Assembly: GCF_001542415.1 (NCBI RefSeq)
Contig: NZ_LNCU01000104.1
Location: 1 to 50,124 of the forward strand
Length of the DNA stretch: 50,124 bases
Source of the DNA: Bradyrhizobium macuxiense
GTDB lineage: Bacteria > Pseudomonadota > Alphaproteobacteria > Rhizobiales > Xanthobacteraceae
Reading direction: 5' to 3'
Shown here piece after piece: positions 18,444 to 26,959 of this stretch. Positions within the stretch are counted from its first letter, which is position 1; every line of letters begins with the position of its first letter. The notes under the pieces were generated by a model. That model did no database searches and had not been told where the DNA came from. It saw nothing but the letters and a program-made list of their open reading frames with translations. The translations under genes were made by a program, and so were the position numbers.

Positions 18444-20783
18444 ATGGGTGTTGAAGGAATTGGCGCACGTGTCGTGCGCAAGGAAGATCGCCGGTTCATA
18501 ACCGGACAGGGACGTTACGTCGACGACATCAAGATGGTGGGCATGAGCTACGCTCACTTCATTCGTAGCCCGCATGCGCATGCCAAGGTCAAGGGCCTCG
18601 ATTCAGCCGAGGCCATGAAGATGCCCGGCGTGATCGCGGTGCTGACCGGACAGCAGCTCGTCGACGACAAGGTCGGCAATTTGATCTGCGGTTGGGCGAT
18701 CACCTCGAAGGATGGTTCGCCGATGAAAATGGGCGCGTGGCCGGCGATGGCGCCGGAGACCGTGCGCTTCGTCGGACAGGCGGTCGCGGTCGTGATCGCC
18801 GAAACCAGGAACCAGGCCAAGGACGCCGCGGAAGCGGTCGTGGTCAATTACGAGGAGCTTCCCGCCGTGCCTGACATCGCGGCCGCGATCAAGCCCGGCG
18901 CGCCGCAGCTTCACCCCGAGGCTCCCGGCAACGTCGTCTATGACTGGCACCTCGGCGACGAAGCCGCGGTCAAGGACGCGTTCAGCAAGGCCGCCAATGT
19001 GGTGACGCTGGACCTCACCAACAACCGCCTGGTGCCCAACGCGATGGAGCCGCGCGCGGCGATTGCTCACTACGACCAGGCCGACGAGCACTACACGCTC
19101 TATACGACGTCGCAGAATCCGCACGTCGCCCGCCTGGTGCTGTCGGCGTTCTACAACATCGCGCCGGAGAACAAGCTGCGCGTGATCGCCCCCGACGTCG
19201 GCGGCGGCTTCGGCTCGAAGATCTACATCTATCCGGAAGAGATGGTGGCGCTGTGGGCGTCGAAGAAGGTGAACCGTCCGGTGAAGTGGACCGGCGACCG
19301 TTCCGAAGCCTTCCTCACCGACGCGCATGGCCGTGACCATGTCTCGAAAGCGGAGATGGCGTTCGACAAGGACAACAAGATCCTTGGTCTCCGGGTGAAG
19401 ACCCACGCCAATTTCGGCGCCTATATGTCGCTGTTCTCCTCCGCAGTGCCGACCTATCTCTACGCAACGCTGCTGTCGGGGCAGTATGTGATCCCGGCGA
19501 TCTACGCGGAGGTGATGGGCGTCTACACCAACACCACACCGGTCGATGCCTATCGCGGCGCCGGCCGACCCGAAGCGAGCTATTTGATCGAACGCATGAT
19601 GGAGACCGCGGCGCGGCAGTTGAAGGTCGATCCGACCGAGCTGCGCAAGAAGAACTTCATCAACCAGTTCCCGTATCAGACGCCTGTCATCATGGCGTAT
19701 GACATCGGCGACTTCCATGCCTCGATCGACGCCGCGATGAAGGCGATCGACTATGCCGGCTTCCCCGCCCGCAAGGCCAAGGCGAAAGCCGACGGCAAGC
19801 TGCGCGGCATCGGCATCTCCTGCTACATCGAGGCCTGCGGCATTGCGCCGTCGAAGGCGGTCGGCAGTCTCGGCGCCGGCGTCGGCCTGTGGGAATCGGC
19901 GGAGATCCGCGTCAACCCGGTCGGCACCATCGAGGTACTCACCGGCTCGCACAGCCATGGCCAGGGCCACGAGACGACGTTCTGCCAGATCATCGCGGAA
20001 CGTCTCGGCGTGCCGCTCAGCCAGGTCTCGATCATCCATGGCGACACCGACAAGGTGCAGTTCGGCATGGGCACCTACGGCTCGCGTTCGCTCGCGGTCG
20101 GCGGCACCGCGATCGTGAAGGCGATGGAGAAGGTCGAGGCCAAGGCCAGGAAGATCGCGGCGCACGCGCTCGAAGCTTCCGAGAGCGACATCGTGATCGA
20201 GAACGGCGAGTTCAAGGTCACCGGCACCGACAAGTCGATCGCGCTGCCGATGGTCGCGCTCGCCGCCTACACCGCGCACAACCTGCCTGACGGCATGGAG
20301 CCCGGTCTGAAGGAGACGGCGTTCTACGACCCGACCAACTTCACCTTCCCGGCCGGCGCCTATATCTGCGAACTCGAGGTCGATCCCACCACCGGCAAGA
20401 CCTCCTTCGTCAACTTCGTGGCCGCCGACGACTTCGGCCGGCTGATCAACCCGATGATCGTCGAAGGCCAGGTGCATGGCGGTCTGGCCCAGGGCATCGG
20501 TCAGGCCCTGCTCGAAGGCGCAGTCTATGACGGCTCCGGTCAGCTCGTGACCGCGTCATTCATGGACTACACCATGCCGCGCGCCGACGACCTGCCGTCG
20601 TTCCAGCTCTCCCACACCACGACGCTGTGTCCGGGCAATCCGCTCGGCGTCAAGGGCTGCGGCGAGGCCGGCGCGATCGGCGCTTCGGCTGCCGTGATCA
20701 ACGCGATCACGGACGCCATCGGCAACAACAAGCTGGAAATGCCGGCGACGCCCGATCGCGTCTGGCACGCCATTCACGGTTGA
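18444..20783 (+). CDS. coxL: Molybdopterin-binding large subunit, form II CoxL-like
   Basis: A 779-residue catalytic subunit of the xanthine oxidase family that binds the molybdenum-cytosine dinucleotide cofactor. Visible features are DVGGGFGSK near 251-259, AYRGAGR at 369-375, SHGQGHETTF in the cofactor-binding region, and GCGEAGAIG near the C-terminus with the conserved catalytic Glu. The active-site loop AYRGAGR is the form II signature; form I CO dehydrogenases carry AYXCSFR. The substrate is therefore uncertain and CO oxidation should not be assumed. The ATG at 18444 follows a GGGAGGAC site, 84 bp after the small-subunit gene. No maturation genes (coxDEF type) follow within the window. 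Confidence 0.94.
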   Translation: MGVEGIGARVVRKEDRRFITGQGRYVDDIKMVGMSYAHFIRSPHAHAKVKGLDSAEAMKMPGVIAVLTGQQLVDDKVGNLICGWAITSKDGSPMKMGAWPAMAPETVRFVGQAVAVVIAETRNQAKDAAEAVVVNYEELPAVPDIAAAIKPGAPQLHPEAPGNVVYDWHLGDEAAVKDAFSKAANVVTLDLTNNRLVPNAMEPRAAIAHYDQADEHYTLYTTSQNPHVARLVLSAFYNIAPENKLRVIAPDVGGGFGSKIYIYPEEMVALWASKKVNRPVKWTGDRSEAFLTDAHGRDHVSKAEMAFDKDNKILGLRVKTHANFGAYMSLFSSAVPTYLYATLLSGQYVIPAIYAEVMGVYTNTTPVDAYRGAGRPEASYLIERMMETAARQLKVDPTELRKKNFINQFPYQTPVIMAYDIGDFHASIDAAMKAIDYAGFPARKAKAKADGKLRGIGISCYIEACGIAPSKAVGSLGAGVGLWESAEIRVNPVGTIEVLTGSHSHGQGHETTFCQIIAERLGVPLSQVSIIHGDTDKVQFGMGTYGSRSLAVGGTAIVKAMEKVEAKARKIAAHALEASESDIVIENGEFKVTGTDKSIALPMVALAAYTAHNLPDGMEPGLKETAFYDPTNFTFPAGAYICELEVDPTTGKTSFVNFVAADDFGRLINPMIVEGQVHGGLAQGIGQALLEGAVYDGSGQLVTASFMDYTMPRADDLPSFQLSHTTTLCPGNPLGVKGCGEAGAIGASAAVINAITDAIGNNKLEMPATPDRVWHAIHG

Positions 20784-20796
20784 GGGAGGAAGAGTC

Positions 20797-21597
20797 ATGT
20801 ACGAGACAAATTATCACCGCGCTTCCTCGGTCGCCGACGCCGCAGCAACGTTCGCCAAGGGCACGGAATCAAAATTCCTTGCCGGCGGACAAACCCTGCT
20901 TCCTGTGATGAAGCAGCGTCTCGCCGCGCCGTCCGACGTGATCGACCTCTCCAGGGTGCAGGAGATGATCGGCATCGAGGTGTCGGGCGACACGGTCACC
21001 ATCAAGGCCGCGACGCCGCATTACGATGTGGCGCAAAGCGATGCGGTCAGGAAGGCGATCCCGGCGCTCGCCAATCTGGCGTCGATGATCGGCGATCCCG
21101 CCGTGCGCTATCGCGGCACGATCGGCGGCTCGCTCGCCAACAACGATCCGGCGGCGGACTATCCGGCGGCGGTGCTGGCGCTCGGCGCGACGGTCAAGAC
21201 CAACAAGCGATCGATCGCGGCGGACGACTTCTTCAAGGGCCTGTTCTCGACGGCGCTTGAGGATGGCGAGATCATCACCGCGGTGTCCTTCCCGGTTCCC
21301 GCAAAGGCCGGCTACGCGAAGTTTCCGAACCCGGCCTCGCGCTTTGCCTTGACCGGCGTGTTCGTCGCCAAGACCAAGGCCGGCGACGTCCGCGCCGCGG
21401 CAACCGGTGCGTCGCAGAGCGGCGTCATGCGGGTTCCGGCGATCGAGGGTGCGCTGAAGACGAATTGGTCGGCCGCGGCGCTCGATAGCGTAAAGATCCC
21501 GTCGAACGGGCTGCTCGCTGACATCCACGGCTCGGCCGATTATCGCGCCAACCTGATCAAGGTGATGGGACAGCGCGCGGTGACCGCTGCGGGCTGA
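20797..21597 (+). CDS. coxM: FAD-binding medium subunit, CoxM-like
   Basis: A 266-residue flavoprotein subunit that accepts electrons from the iron-sulphur subunit. The FAD-binding motifs are AGGQTLLP near 29-36 and TIGGSLANNDPAADYP near 108-123, followed by the CO-dehydrogenase flavoprotein C-terminal domain. The ATG at 20797 lies 13 bp after the large-subunit stop, with GAGGGAGGAAG between, so translation is probably coupled. A strong terminator follows, closing a three-gene operon. Confidence 0.95.
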   Translation: MYETNYHRASSVADAAATFAKGTESKFLAGGQTLLPVMKQRLAAPSDVIDLSRVQEMIGIEVSGDTVTIKAATPHYDVAQSDAVRKAIPALANLASMIGDPAVRYRGTIGGSLANNDPAADYPAAVLALGATVKTNKRSIAADDFFKGLFSTALEDGEIITAVSFPVPAKAGYAKFPNPASRFALTGVFVAKTKAGDVRAAATGASQSGVMRVPAIEGALKTNWSAAALDSVKIPSNGLLADIHGSADYRANLIKVMGQRAVTAAG

Positions 21598-21618
21598 TAG
21601 CGTCTAAACACAAGTTCG

Positions 21619-21654
21619 GGACGGCGCGCAGCGATGCGCGCCGTCCGCGTTTTA
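21619..21654 (+). terminator. Rho-independent terminator of the Cox-type operon
   Basis: A perfect 12-bp stem (GGACGGCGCGCA at 21619-21630, complement at 21635-21646) with a GCGA tetraloop is followed by GCGTTTT. It lies 22 bp after the CoxM-type stop codon. Confidence 0.85.
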
Positions 21655-21707
21655 CCGGCGCTTTCGGACAAAAGACGCTTGCCACGTCGCGCATTCGGCG
21701 AGACAAT

Positions 21708-21748
21708 TTAGCTAATCAGCTAATTAAAAATACCGTCCTACGGACGGT
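21708..21748. promoter_or_regulatory. AT-rich promoter region with two operator-like palindromes
   Basis: TTAGCT-AATC-AGCTAA at 21708-21723 and ACCGTCC-TAC-GGACGGT at 21732-21748 are both perfect inverted repeats. They lie in the most AT-rich stretch of the neighbourhood, upstream of the CoA racemase gene. The second has the look of a TetR-family operator. The regulator is not identified and is not encoded next to it. Confidence 0.5.
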
Positions 21749-21759
21749 CGGGAGAACGC

Positions 21760-21804
21760 ATGTCTTTCGGAATTGCCTGCCCATACCAGCCGCCGCCAAA
21801 GTGA
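21760..21804 (+). CDS. Possible 14-residue leader peptide
   Basis: ATG at 21760 to TGA at 21804, with GGGAG six bases upstream, encodes MSFGIACPYQPPPK. It begins 12 bp after the second palindrome, where translation from the promoter would first start. Its Pro-rich end could stall ribosomes. It may equally be a chance frame. Confidence 0.25.
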   Translation: MSFGIACPYQPPPK

Positions 21805-21879
21805 CGCTGCGCGATCCCGACCGCCACGACCCCAAGACCTCGGCCGCTTCTTACATTCCCGCAACAACGGACCAACAAC

Positions 21880-22992
21880 GTGCTCGATAAACCAGCCTCC
21901 CAGACCGCCGTCCGCGCCTCCGGCCCGCTCGCCGGCTTCCGCATCGTCGAATTCGCCGGCATCGGCCCCGGCCCGTTCGCCTGCATGCTGCTCGCCGACA
22001 TGGGCGCCGAGGTCATCACCCTCGATCGCGTCGGCGCCGGCAAGAACCTGAAGGCGGTGGCGACGCGTGGCCGCAAGGTGATCGAGCTCGACCTGAAGAA
22101 CAAGGCTGCGATATCAGAGGTGCTCGAGCTGCTGAGCCACGCCGATGCGTTGATCGAAGGCTTTCGTCCCGGGGTGATGGAGCGCCTCGGGCTCGGTCCC
22201 GACGTCGTGCTCGCGCGCAATCCGAAGCTGGTCTATGGCCGCATGACCGGCTGGGGCCAGGAAGGCCCGCTCGCGCACGCGGCCGGCCACGACATCAACT
22301 ACATCTCGATCACCGGCGCGCTCGCCGCGATCGGCACTAAGGAGAAGCCGGTGCCGCCGCTCAACTTGGTTGGCGATTTCGGCGGCGGCGCGCTCTATCT
22401 CGTCGTCGGCGTGCTTGCCGCGCTGCTCGAAGCGCAGAAGTCCGGTAAGGGCCAGGTAGTCGACACCGCGATGTGCGACGGCGCCGCGTCCCTGATGTCG
22501 ATGTTCTACGACATGGCCGCGCAGGGCCGCTGGAGCGGCGGCCGCGACCAGAACTTCCTCGACGGCGGCGCGCATTTCTACGGCGTCTACGAATGCTCCT
22601 GCGGCAACTTCATCTCGATCGGTTCGATCGAGCCGCAATTCTACGCGCTGCTGCGCAAGCATGCCGACCTGACCGACGCCGACTTCGACGCGCAGATGGA
22701 TCGCAAGGCGTGGCCGCAGCTCAAGGAGAAGCTGACCAACGTCTTCAAGAGCAAGACGCGCGACGACTGGTGCAAGATCATGGAAGGCAGCGACATTTGC
22801 TTCGCGCCTGTACTCACCATGGCGGAGGCGCCGAAGCATCCGCACATGGCCGCGCGCAAGGTGTTCGTCGAGCGCCACGGCGTGACCCAGCCCGCGCCTG
22901 CGCCGCGCTTCTCGCGCACCCCGTCCGCCATCCGCGAACCGGAGGTCGCGAGCATCGGCGACGTGACGAGCGCCTGGAAGGATCGGAGCTAG
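21880..22992 (+). CDS. Alpha-methylacyl-CoA racemase (CaiB/BaiF family)
   Basis: A 370-residue family III CoA-transferase-fold enzyme. It most resembles alpha-methylacyl-CoA racemase, which interconverts 2R and 2S methyl-branched acyl-CoAs so they can enter beta-oxidation. The catalytic pair is visible as His137 in GHDINYIS and Asp166 in VGDFGGG, at positions close to the characterised racemase His126/Asp156. Other markers are the N-terminal GIGPGPFACMLLADMGAEV and TGWGQEGP. The start is GTG at 21880 with a weak ribosome site; no better in-frame start is nearby. It follows two operator-like palindromes. A formyl-CoA or crotonobetainyl-CoA transferase is less likely given the His-Asp pair. Confidence 0.9.
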   Translation: MLDKPASQTAVRASGPLAGFRIVEFAGIGPGPFACMLLADMGAEVITLDRVGAGKNLKAVATRGRKVIELDLKNKAAISEVLELLSHADALIEGFRPGVMERLGLGPDVVLARNPKLVYGRMTGWGQEGPLAHAAGHDINYISITGALAAIGTKEKPVPPLNLVGDFGGGALYLVVGVLAALLEAQKSGKGQVVDTAMCDGAASLMSMFYDMAAQGRWSGGRDQNFLDGGAHFYGVYECSCGNFISIGSIEPQFYALLRKHADLTDADFDAQMDRKAWPQLKEKLTNVFKSKTRDDWCKIMEGSDICFAPVLTMAEAPKHPHMAARKVFVERHGVTQPAPAPRFSRTPSAIREPEVASIGDVTSAWKDRS

Positions 22993-23135
22993 GCTCGACG
23001 AACTGCACGGCGCCTGCCCGTAACTCCGGCCAGGTCCACAACGCCGTCATCCAAAGCCGCCGCGCGAAAGACCATTGCATTACGGCCCACCTCTTGCTTG
23101 TTGGCTCTGCCAAAATGACGCAGGGGGACGCCTTA

Positions 23136-24476
23136 ATGAATCGTATGCCAACTAGTCGTATGCCAGCGGACCACCCGCCGCCTTCGCAGACCATGCGTGT
23201 GGGCGCGGCGATCCTGGGGAATGCGCTGGAGTTCTACGACTTCACGGTCTACGCGGCGTTCGCGACCTGGCTCGCCAAGGCCTTCTTTCCCGCGGAAAAT
23301 CCGAGCACCAGCCTGCTGCTTGCGGTGGCGACGTTCGGCGTCGGCTTCGTGGTCCGGCCGCTGGGCGGCATCGTGATCGGCGCCTATGCCGACCGCTTCG
23401 GCCGCCGCCCCGCGATGACGCTGACCATCTGGCTGATGGCGGTCGGCAGCGGCATGATCGGGTTGTTGCCGACCTACCAGCAGATCGGCGTGCTCGCGCC
23501 TATCCTGCTGGTGTTCGCGCGCCTGCTGCAGGGCTTCTCCGCCGGCGGCGAGATGGGACCGGCGACGACCTATCTCTTGGAAAGCGCCCCCGCGCATCGC
23601 AAGGCATTCTTCGGTAGCTGGCAGCTTGCCAGCCAGAACCTCGGAAGCATGATCTCCGGCCTGATAGGACTGTTGCTGGCGCTGCTGATCACGCCCGGCG
23701 CCACCGATAGCTGGGGCTGGCGGGTGCCGTTCCTGCTCGGCATCCTGATCGCGCCGGTCGGCTATTACATTCGCCGGAACCTCGACGAGACCATGGATGC
23801 CAAGGAAGCCCATGGCAGCATGAGCCATGTGCTGTCCGACGTGCTGGCAAATCATTGGCAGAAGATCGCGCTCTGCATCCTCCTGATCTCAGGCGCGACC
23901 ATCACCCAGTACTTCTTCCTCTATACGGCGACCTACGCCATCAGCACGCTGCATTACAGCCAGGGCTGGTCGATGGCTGCGAACCTCGCGATCGCGATCA
24001 GCGGCGCGATCTTCTCGCTGGTCGGCGGCGCCTTCGCGGACAAATACGGCGTGAAAGCCGTCGCGATCATCCCGCGCCTGATCGTGACGCTGCTGCTCTA
24101 TCCGGCGCTGCACCTCGTGATCTCAGCCGGCTCGCCGCTGGTTCTCGTGATCACGGCCGCCTGCCTGATGGCGCTGCATGCCATGTCGTCCGGCGCCGGC
24201 ATCATCCTCATTCCGATGATCTTCCCCTCTGCGGTGCGAACCGCAGGGCTGTCGATCGCCTACGCACTCGGCGTGACTATCTTCGGCGGCACCGCGCAGA
24301 TCGTGTTCACCTGGATCATCGGCGCCACCGGCGATAAGCTGTCCTGGGTCTGGTACGTGATCATCATGAGCGTGATCAGCGCGCTGGCGACACTGGCGAT
24401 CAAGGTGCCGGAAACGCTCAGAGGCAAACCTCGGGATGCCAAGCCGGCGGTGCCGCTGGCCGCCGCATCGAACTAA
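23136..24476 (+). CDS. MFS metabolite:proton symporter (MHS family)
   Basis: A 446-residue inner-membrane transporter with about 12 membrane segments and MHS-family signatures: GNALEFYDFTVYAAFATWLA in the first helix, RPLGGIVIGAYADRFGRRPAM around loop 2-3, and GFSAGGEMGPATTYLLE in helix 4-5. This family takes up organic acids and amino-acid-related compounds. I chose ATG 23136 because AGGGGG lies nine bases upstream; ATG 23115 is an alternative. The amidohydrolase gene follows after 20 bp and probably shares the transcript, suggesting the pair imports and hydrolyses an N-acylated or related compound. Confidence 0.92.
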   Translation: MNRMPTSRMPADHPPPSQTMRVGAAILGNALEFYDFTVYAAFATWLAKAFFPAENPSTSLLLAVATFGVGFVVRPLGGIVIGAYADRFGRRPAMTLTIWLMAVGSGMIGLLPTYQQIGVLAPILLVFARLLQGFSAGGEMGPATTYLLESAPAHRKAFFGSWQLASQNLGSMISGLIGLLLALLITPGATDSWGWRVPFLLGILIAPVGYYIRRNLDETMDAKEAHGSMSHVLSDVLANHWQKIALCILLISGATITQYFFLYTATYAISTLHYSQGWSMAANLAIAISGAIFSLVGGAFADKYGVKAVAIIPRLIVTLLLYPALHLVISAGSPLVLVITAACLMALHAMSSGAGIILIPMIFPSAVRTAGLSIAYALGVTIFGGTAQIVFTWIIGATGDKLSWVWYVIIMSVISALATLAIKVPETLRGKPRDAKPAVPLAAASN

Positions 24477-24496
24477 CAGCCGCAAGGACGACCACG

Positions 24497-25696
24497 ATGA
24501 CAGAACATCCTCTGGTGACAGCGCTGAGAGCGCACGAGGCGGAGATGATCGACATCCGCCATCAGATCCACCGCAACCCCGAGGTAGGGTTCGAGGAGAC
24601 CAGGACTGCCGCCCTGGTCGCCGAGAAGCTGCGCGCGTTCGGCCTCGAGGTGACGGAGGGCATCGCCAAGACCGGCGTGGTCGCGACCTTGAAGGGCCGG
24701 CAACCCGGTCAGCGCGCCATCGGATTGCGTGCCGATCTCGACGCGTTGCATATCCAGGAAGTGCCGGGCCGCGCTTACGGCTCGACCGTGCCGGGCAAGA
24801 TGCACGCCTGCGGCCATGACGGTCACACCGCGATGCTGCTCGGCGCCGCGCGCTATCTGTCGGAGAACCCGGATTTCGGCGGCACGGTGAACTTCATCTT
24901 CCAGCCGGCGGAGGAAGGCCTCGGCGGCGGCAGGCAGATGGTCGAGGAAGGACTGTTCGAGAAATTCCCGGTCGATGCCGTCTACGGCATGCACAACATC
25001 CCCGGCGTTCCGGTCGGTCACTTCCGCACACGCACCGGACCGTTCCTGGCCGCGAGCGACAGCTGGGAGGTGAGCTTTCATGGCACCGGCGGCCATGGCG
25101 GCGCCGGCGCGCATCTGGCGACAGACCCCACGCTGCCGACCGCGCAATTCATCATGGCGATGCAAACCATCGTAAGCCGCTCGGTGCCGGCGATCGAGAC
25201 CGCGGTCGTCAGCGTCGGCTCGATCATGGGCGGCGACCCGGGTTCGCCCAACATCATTCCGTCCAAGGTCACGATCACCGGCACCGCGCGCTCCTACAAG
25301 CCGCGCATCCGCGATCTGCTGGAAACGCGTTTGACGGAGCTGGCGCAGTCCCAGGCCGCGGCGTTCGGCTGCACCGCCGAGGTGATCTACAATCGTCGCT
25401 ATCCGCCGCTGATCACGCATGCCGAGCAGACCAACCTCTCGATCGCCGCCGCGTCCGACCTCGTCGGCGCCGCGCAGGTCGACGGCAATGTGCAGCCGGT
25501 GACCGGCTCGGAGGATTTCTCCTTCATGCTGGAAGCCAAGCCCGGCGGCTTCATCATCATCGGCAACGGCGTCGCCGCCGATGGCTCATTCCACAACGTC
25601 CATACGCCGGGCTACGATTTCAACGACGACATCCTCGCGCTGGGCGCCGCCTATTGGGTGAAGCTGGTGCACACCGAGCTGGCGGTGGGGACATAA
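24497..25696 (+). CDS. M20 family amidohydrolase (hippurate hydrolase type)
   Basis: A 399-residue cytoplasmic metallo-amidase that cleaves N-acyl or N-aroyl amino acids. The metal-binding motif HACGHDGHT at 103-111 supplies Cys105 and His107, and the acidic pair in QPAEEGLGG follows near 137-145. A lid domain (TGGHGGAGAHLATDP) and C-terminal SEDFSFM complete the M20D pattern. Length and motifs match hippurate hydrolases and IAA-amino-acid hydrolases; which acyl group is used cannot be told. The ATG has AAGGA ten bases upstream. Its stop codon lies inside the loop of a terminator hairpin shared with convergent hppD. Confidence 0.94.
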   Translation: MTEHPLVTALRAHEAEMIDIRHQIHRNPEVGFEETRTAALVAEKLRAFGLEVTEGIAKTGVVATLKGRQPGQRAIGLRADLDALHIQEVPGRAYGSTVPGKMHACGHDGHTAMLLGAARYLSENPDFGGTVNFIFQPAEEGLGGGRQMVEEGLFEKFPVDAVYGMHNIPGVPVGHFRTRTGPFLAASDSWEVSFHGTGGHGGAGAHLATDPTLPTAQFIMAMQTIVSRSVPAIETAVVSVGSIMGGDPGSPNIIPSKVTITGTARSYKPRIRDLLETRLTELAQSQAAAFGCTAEVIYNRRYPPLITHAEQTNLSIAAASDLVGAAQVDGNVQPVTGSEDFSFMLEAKPGGFIIIGNGVAADGSFHNVHTPGYDFNDDILALGAAYWVKLVHTELAVGT

Positions 25697-25704
25697 TCCC
25701 CACC
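25684..25704. terminator. Bidirectional hairpin between amidohydrolase and hppD
   Basis: A perfect 8-bp stem (GGTGGGGA at 25684-25691, complement at 25697-25704) with the loop CATAA. It overlaps the amidohydrolase stop codon and lies 14 bp from the hppD stop. It is suited to separate the two convergent genes, although neither side has a long T-run. Confidence 0.65.
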
Positions 25705-25717
25705 ACCCGCGCTCCCG

Positions 25718-26836
25718 TCAGGCGGCGTGATCGACCTTGAGCACGCCGCGGCGGATCTGGTCTTCCTCGATCGATTCGAACAGCGCCTTGAAGTTGCCCT
25801 CGCCGAATCCATCGTCGCCCTTGCGCTGGATGAATTCGAAGAAGATCGGCCCGATCGCGTTCGCCGAGAAGATCTGCAGCAGCACCTTGGTCTGGCCGCC
25901 GTCGACCACGCCCTCGCCGTCGATCAGGATGCCGTTGGTCTGCAGCCGCGCGACGTCCTCGCCGTGCTTGGGCAGGCGCGCGTCGATCCGCTCGAAATAG
26001 GTGTCGGGCGGTGACGGCATGAACGGCAGACCGGCCTCGCGCAGCGTCTCGACCGTGCGGTGGATGTCGCGCGCGCCGCAGGCGATGTGCTGGATGCCCT
26101 CGCCGTGATAGGTGTTGAGATATTCCTCGATCTGCCCGGAATCGCCGGCGTCCTCGTTGATCGGAATCCGGATCTTGCCGTCCGGGCTGGTCAGCGCGCG
26201 GGAGAACAGGCCCGAGGCGCGGCCCTCGATGTCGAAGAAGCGGATCTGGCGGAAGTTGAACAGCTTTGCATAGAAGCCGGTCCAGACATCCATGCGGCCA
26301 CGATGGACGTTGTGGGTGAGGTGATCGACGTAGTAGAGGCCCGAGCCCTCAGGCTGCGGGTTCTTCGCCCCGAGCCAGTCGAACTCGGCATCGTAGGCCG
26401 AACCCTTGGCGCCGTAGCGATCGACGAAATAGAGCAGGCTGCCGCCGATGCCCTTGATCGCGGGGACATCGAGCGTCTTCTGCGCCGATGTGACGTCCGC
26501 CGGCTCGGCACCGAGCGACAGCGCCCGCTCATAGGCCAGCTTCGCATCGACCACGCGGAACGCCATCGACGGCGCGCAAGGACCGTGCGCGGCGACGAAA
26601 TTGAAGCCGTGGGTGCCGGGCTCCTCGTTGACGAGGTAGTTGATGTCGCCCTGGCGATAGACCGTGATGGCCTTGGTCTTGTGGCGGGCGACCGCGGCAA
26701 AGCCCATCAGCTTGAACAGGGCATGCAGTTCGCCTGGATTGGGATGGGCATATTCGACGAACTCGAAGCCGTCGGTACCCATCGGATTGTCGGCGCTGAT
26801 CTCAGCCGGCGGCGCATCGTGCGGAAACGGACCCAT
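25718..26836 (-). CDS. hppD: 4-hydroxyphenylpyruvate dioxygenase
   Basis: A 372-residue non-heme iron enzyme of tyrosine and phenylalanine catabolism. It converts 4-hydroxyphenylpyruvate and oxygen to homogentisate and carbon dioxide. The iron ligands of the vicinal-oxygen-chelate fold are His172 (VDHLTHNV), His250 (GIQHIA) and Glu334 (FFEFIQRKG). The length is typical. The ATG at 26836 has GGGAG upstream. It is divergent from an Lrp-type regulator, and the intervening 123 bp contain a perfect palindrome. The product feeds hmgA and fahA in the same region. Confidence 0.97.
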   Translation of the reverse strand: MGPFPHDAPPAEISADNPMGTDGFEFVEYAHPNPGELHALFKLMGFAAVARHKTKAITVYRQGDINYLVNEEPGTHGFNFVAAHGPCAPSMAFRVVDAKLAYERALSLGAEPADVTSAQKTLDVPAIKGIGGSLLYFVDRYGAKGSAYDAEFDWLGAKNPQPEGSGLYYVDHLTHNVHRGRMDVWTGFYAKLFNFRQIRFFDIEGRASGLFSRALTSPDGKIRIPINEDAGDSGQIEEYLNTYHGEGIQHIACGARDIHRTVETLREAGLPFMPSPPDTYFERIDARLPKHGEDVARLQTNGILIDGEGVVDGGQTKVLLQIFSANAIGPIFFEFIQRKGDDGFGEGNFKALFESIEEDQIRRGVLKVDHAA

Positions 26837-26899
26837 GGCAGAATCTCCCTTATTTGTCTGGAGGCCAGTTTCCGTCGTCTGTCGCGCAACGTGCGTGCA

Positions 26900-26917
26900 A
26901 AATTAGTCTTTATTTGC
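26900..26917 (-). promoter_or_regulatory. Sequence shared by hppD and flavin-monooxygenase promoters, copy 1
   Basis: AAATTAGTCT at 26900-26909 followed four bases later by TTGC. The same ten bases followed three bases later by TTGC occur at 33659-33675 upstream of the flavin monooxygenase operon. Both sit upstream of minus-strand tyrosine/homogentisate genes that diverge from a regulator gene. Confidence 0.5.
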
Positions 26918-26921
26918 TATG

Positions 26922-26944
26922 ATCATGCATGAATTGTGCATGAT
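26922..26944. promoter_or_regulatory. Palindromic operator between hppD and lrp
   Basis: ATCATGCA at 26922-26929 and TGCATGAT at 26937-26944 form a perfect 8-bp inverted repeat with a 7-bp spacer, a geometry used by Lrp/AsnC-family dimers. It lies 15 bp before the preferred lrp start and 86 bp upstream of hppD, so it could serve both autoregulation and hppD control. Confidence 0.65.
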
Positions 26945-26959
26945 ATGGACGTATGGCGC

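Noticed and set aside
18444..20783. Aerobic CO dehydrogenase (form I)
   Set aside because: The active-site loop is AYRGAGR, not AYXCSFR, and the gene order is S-L-M rather than M-S-L.
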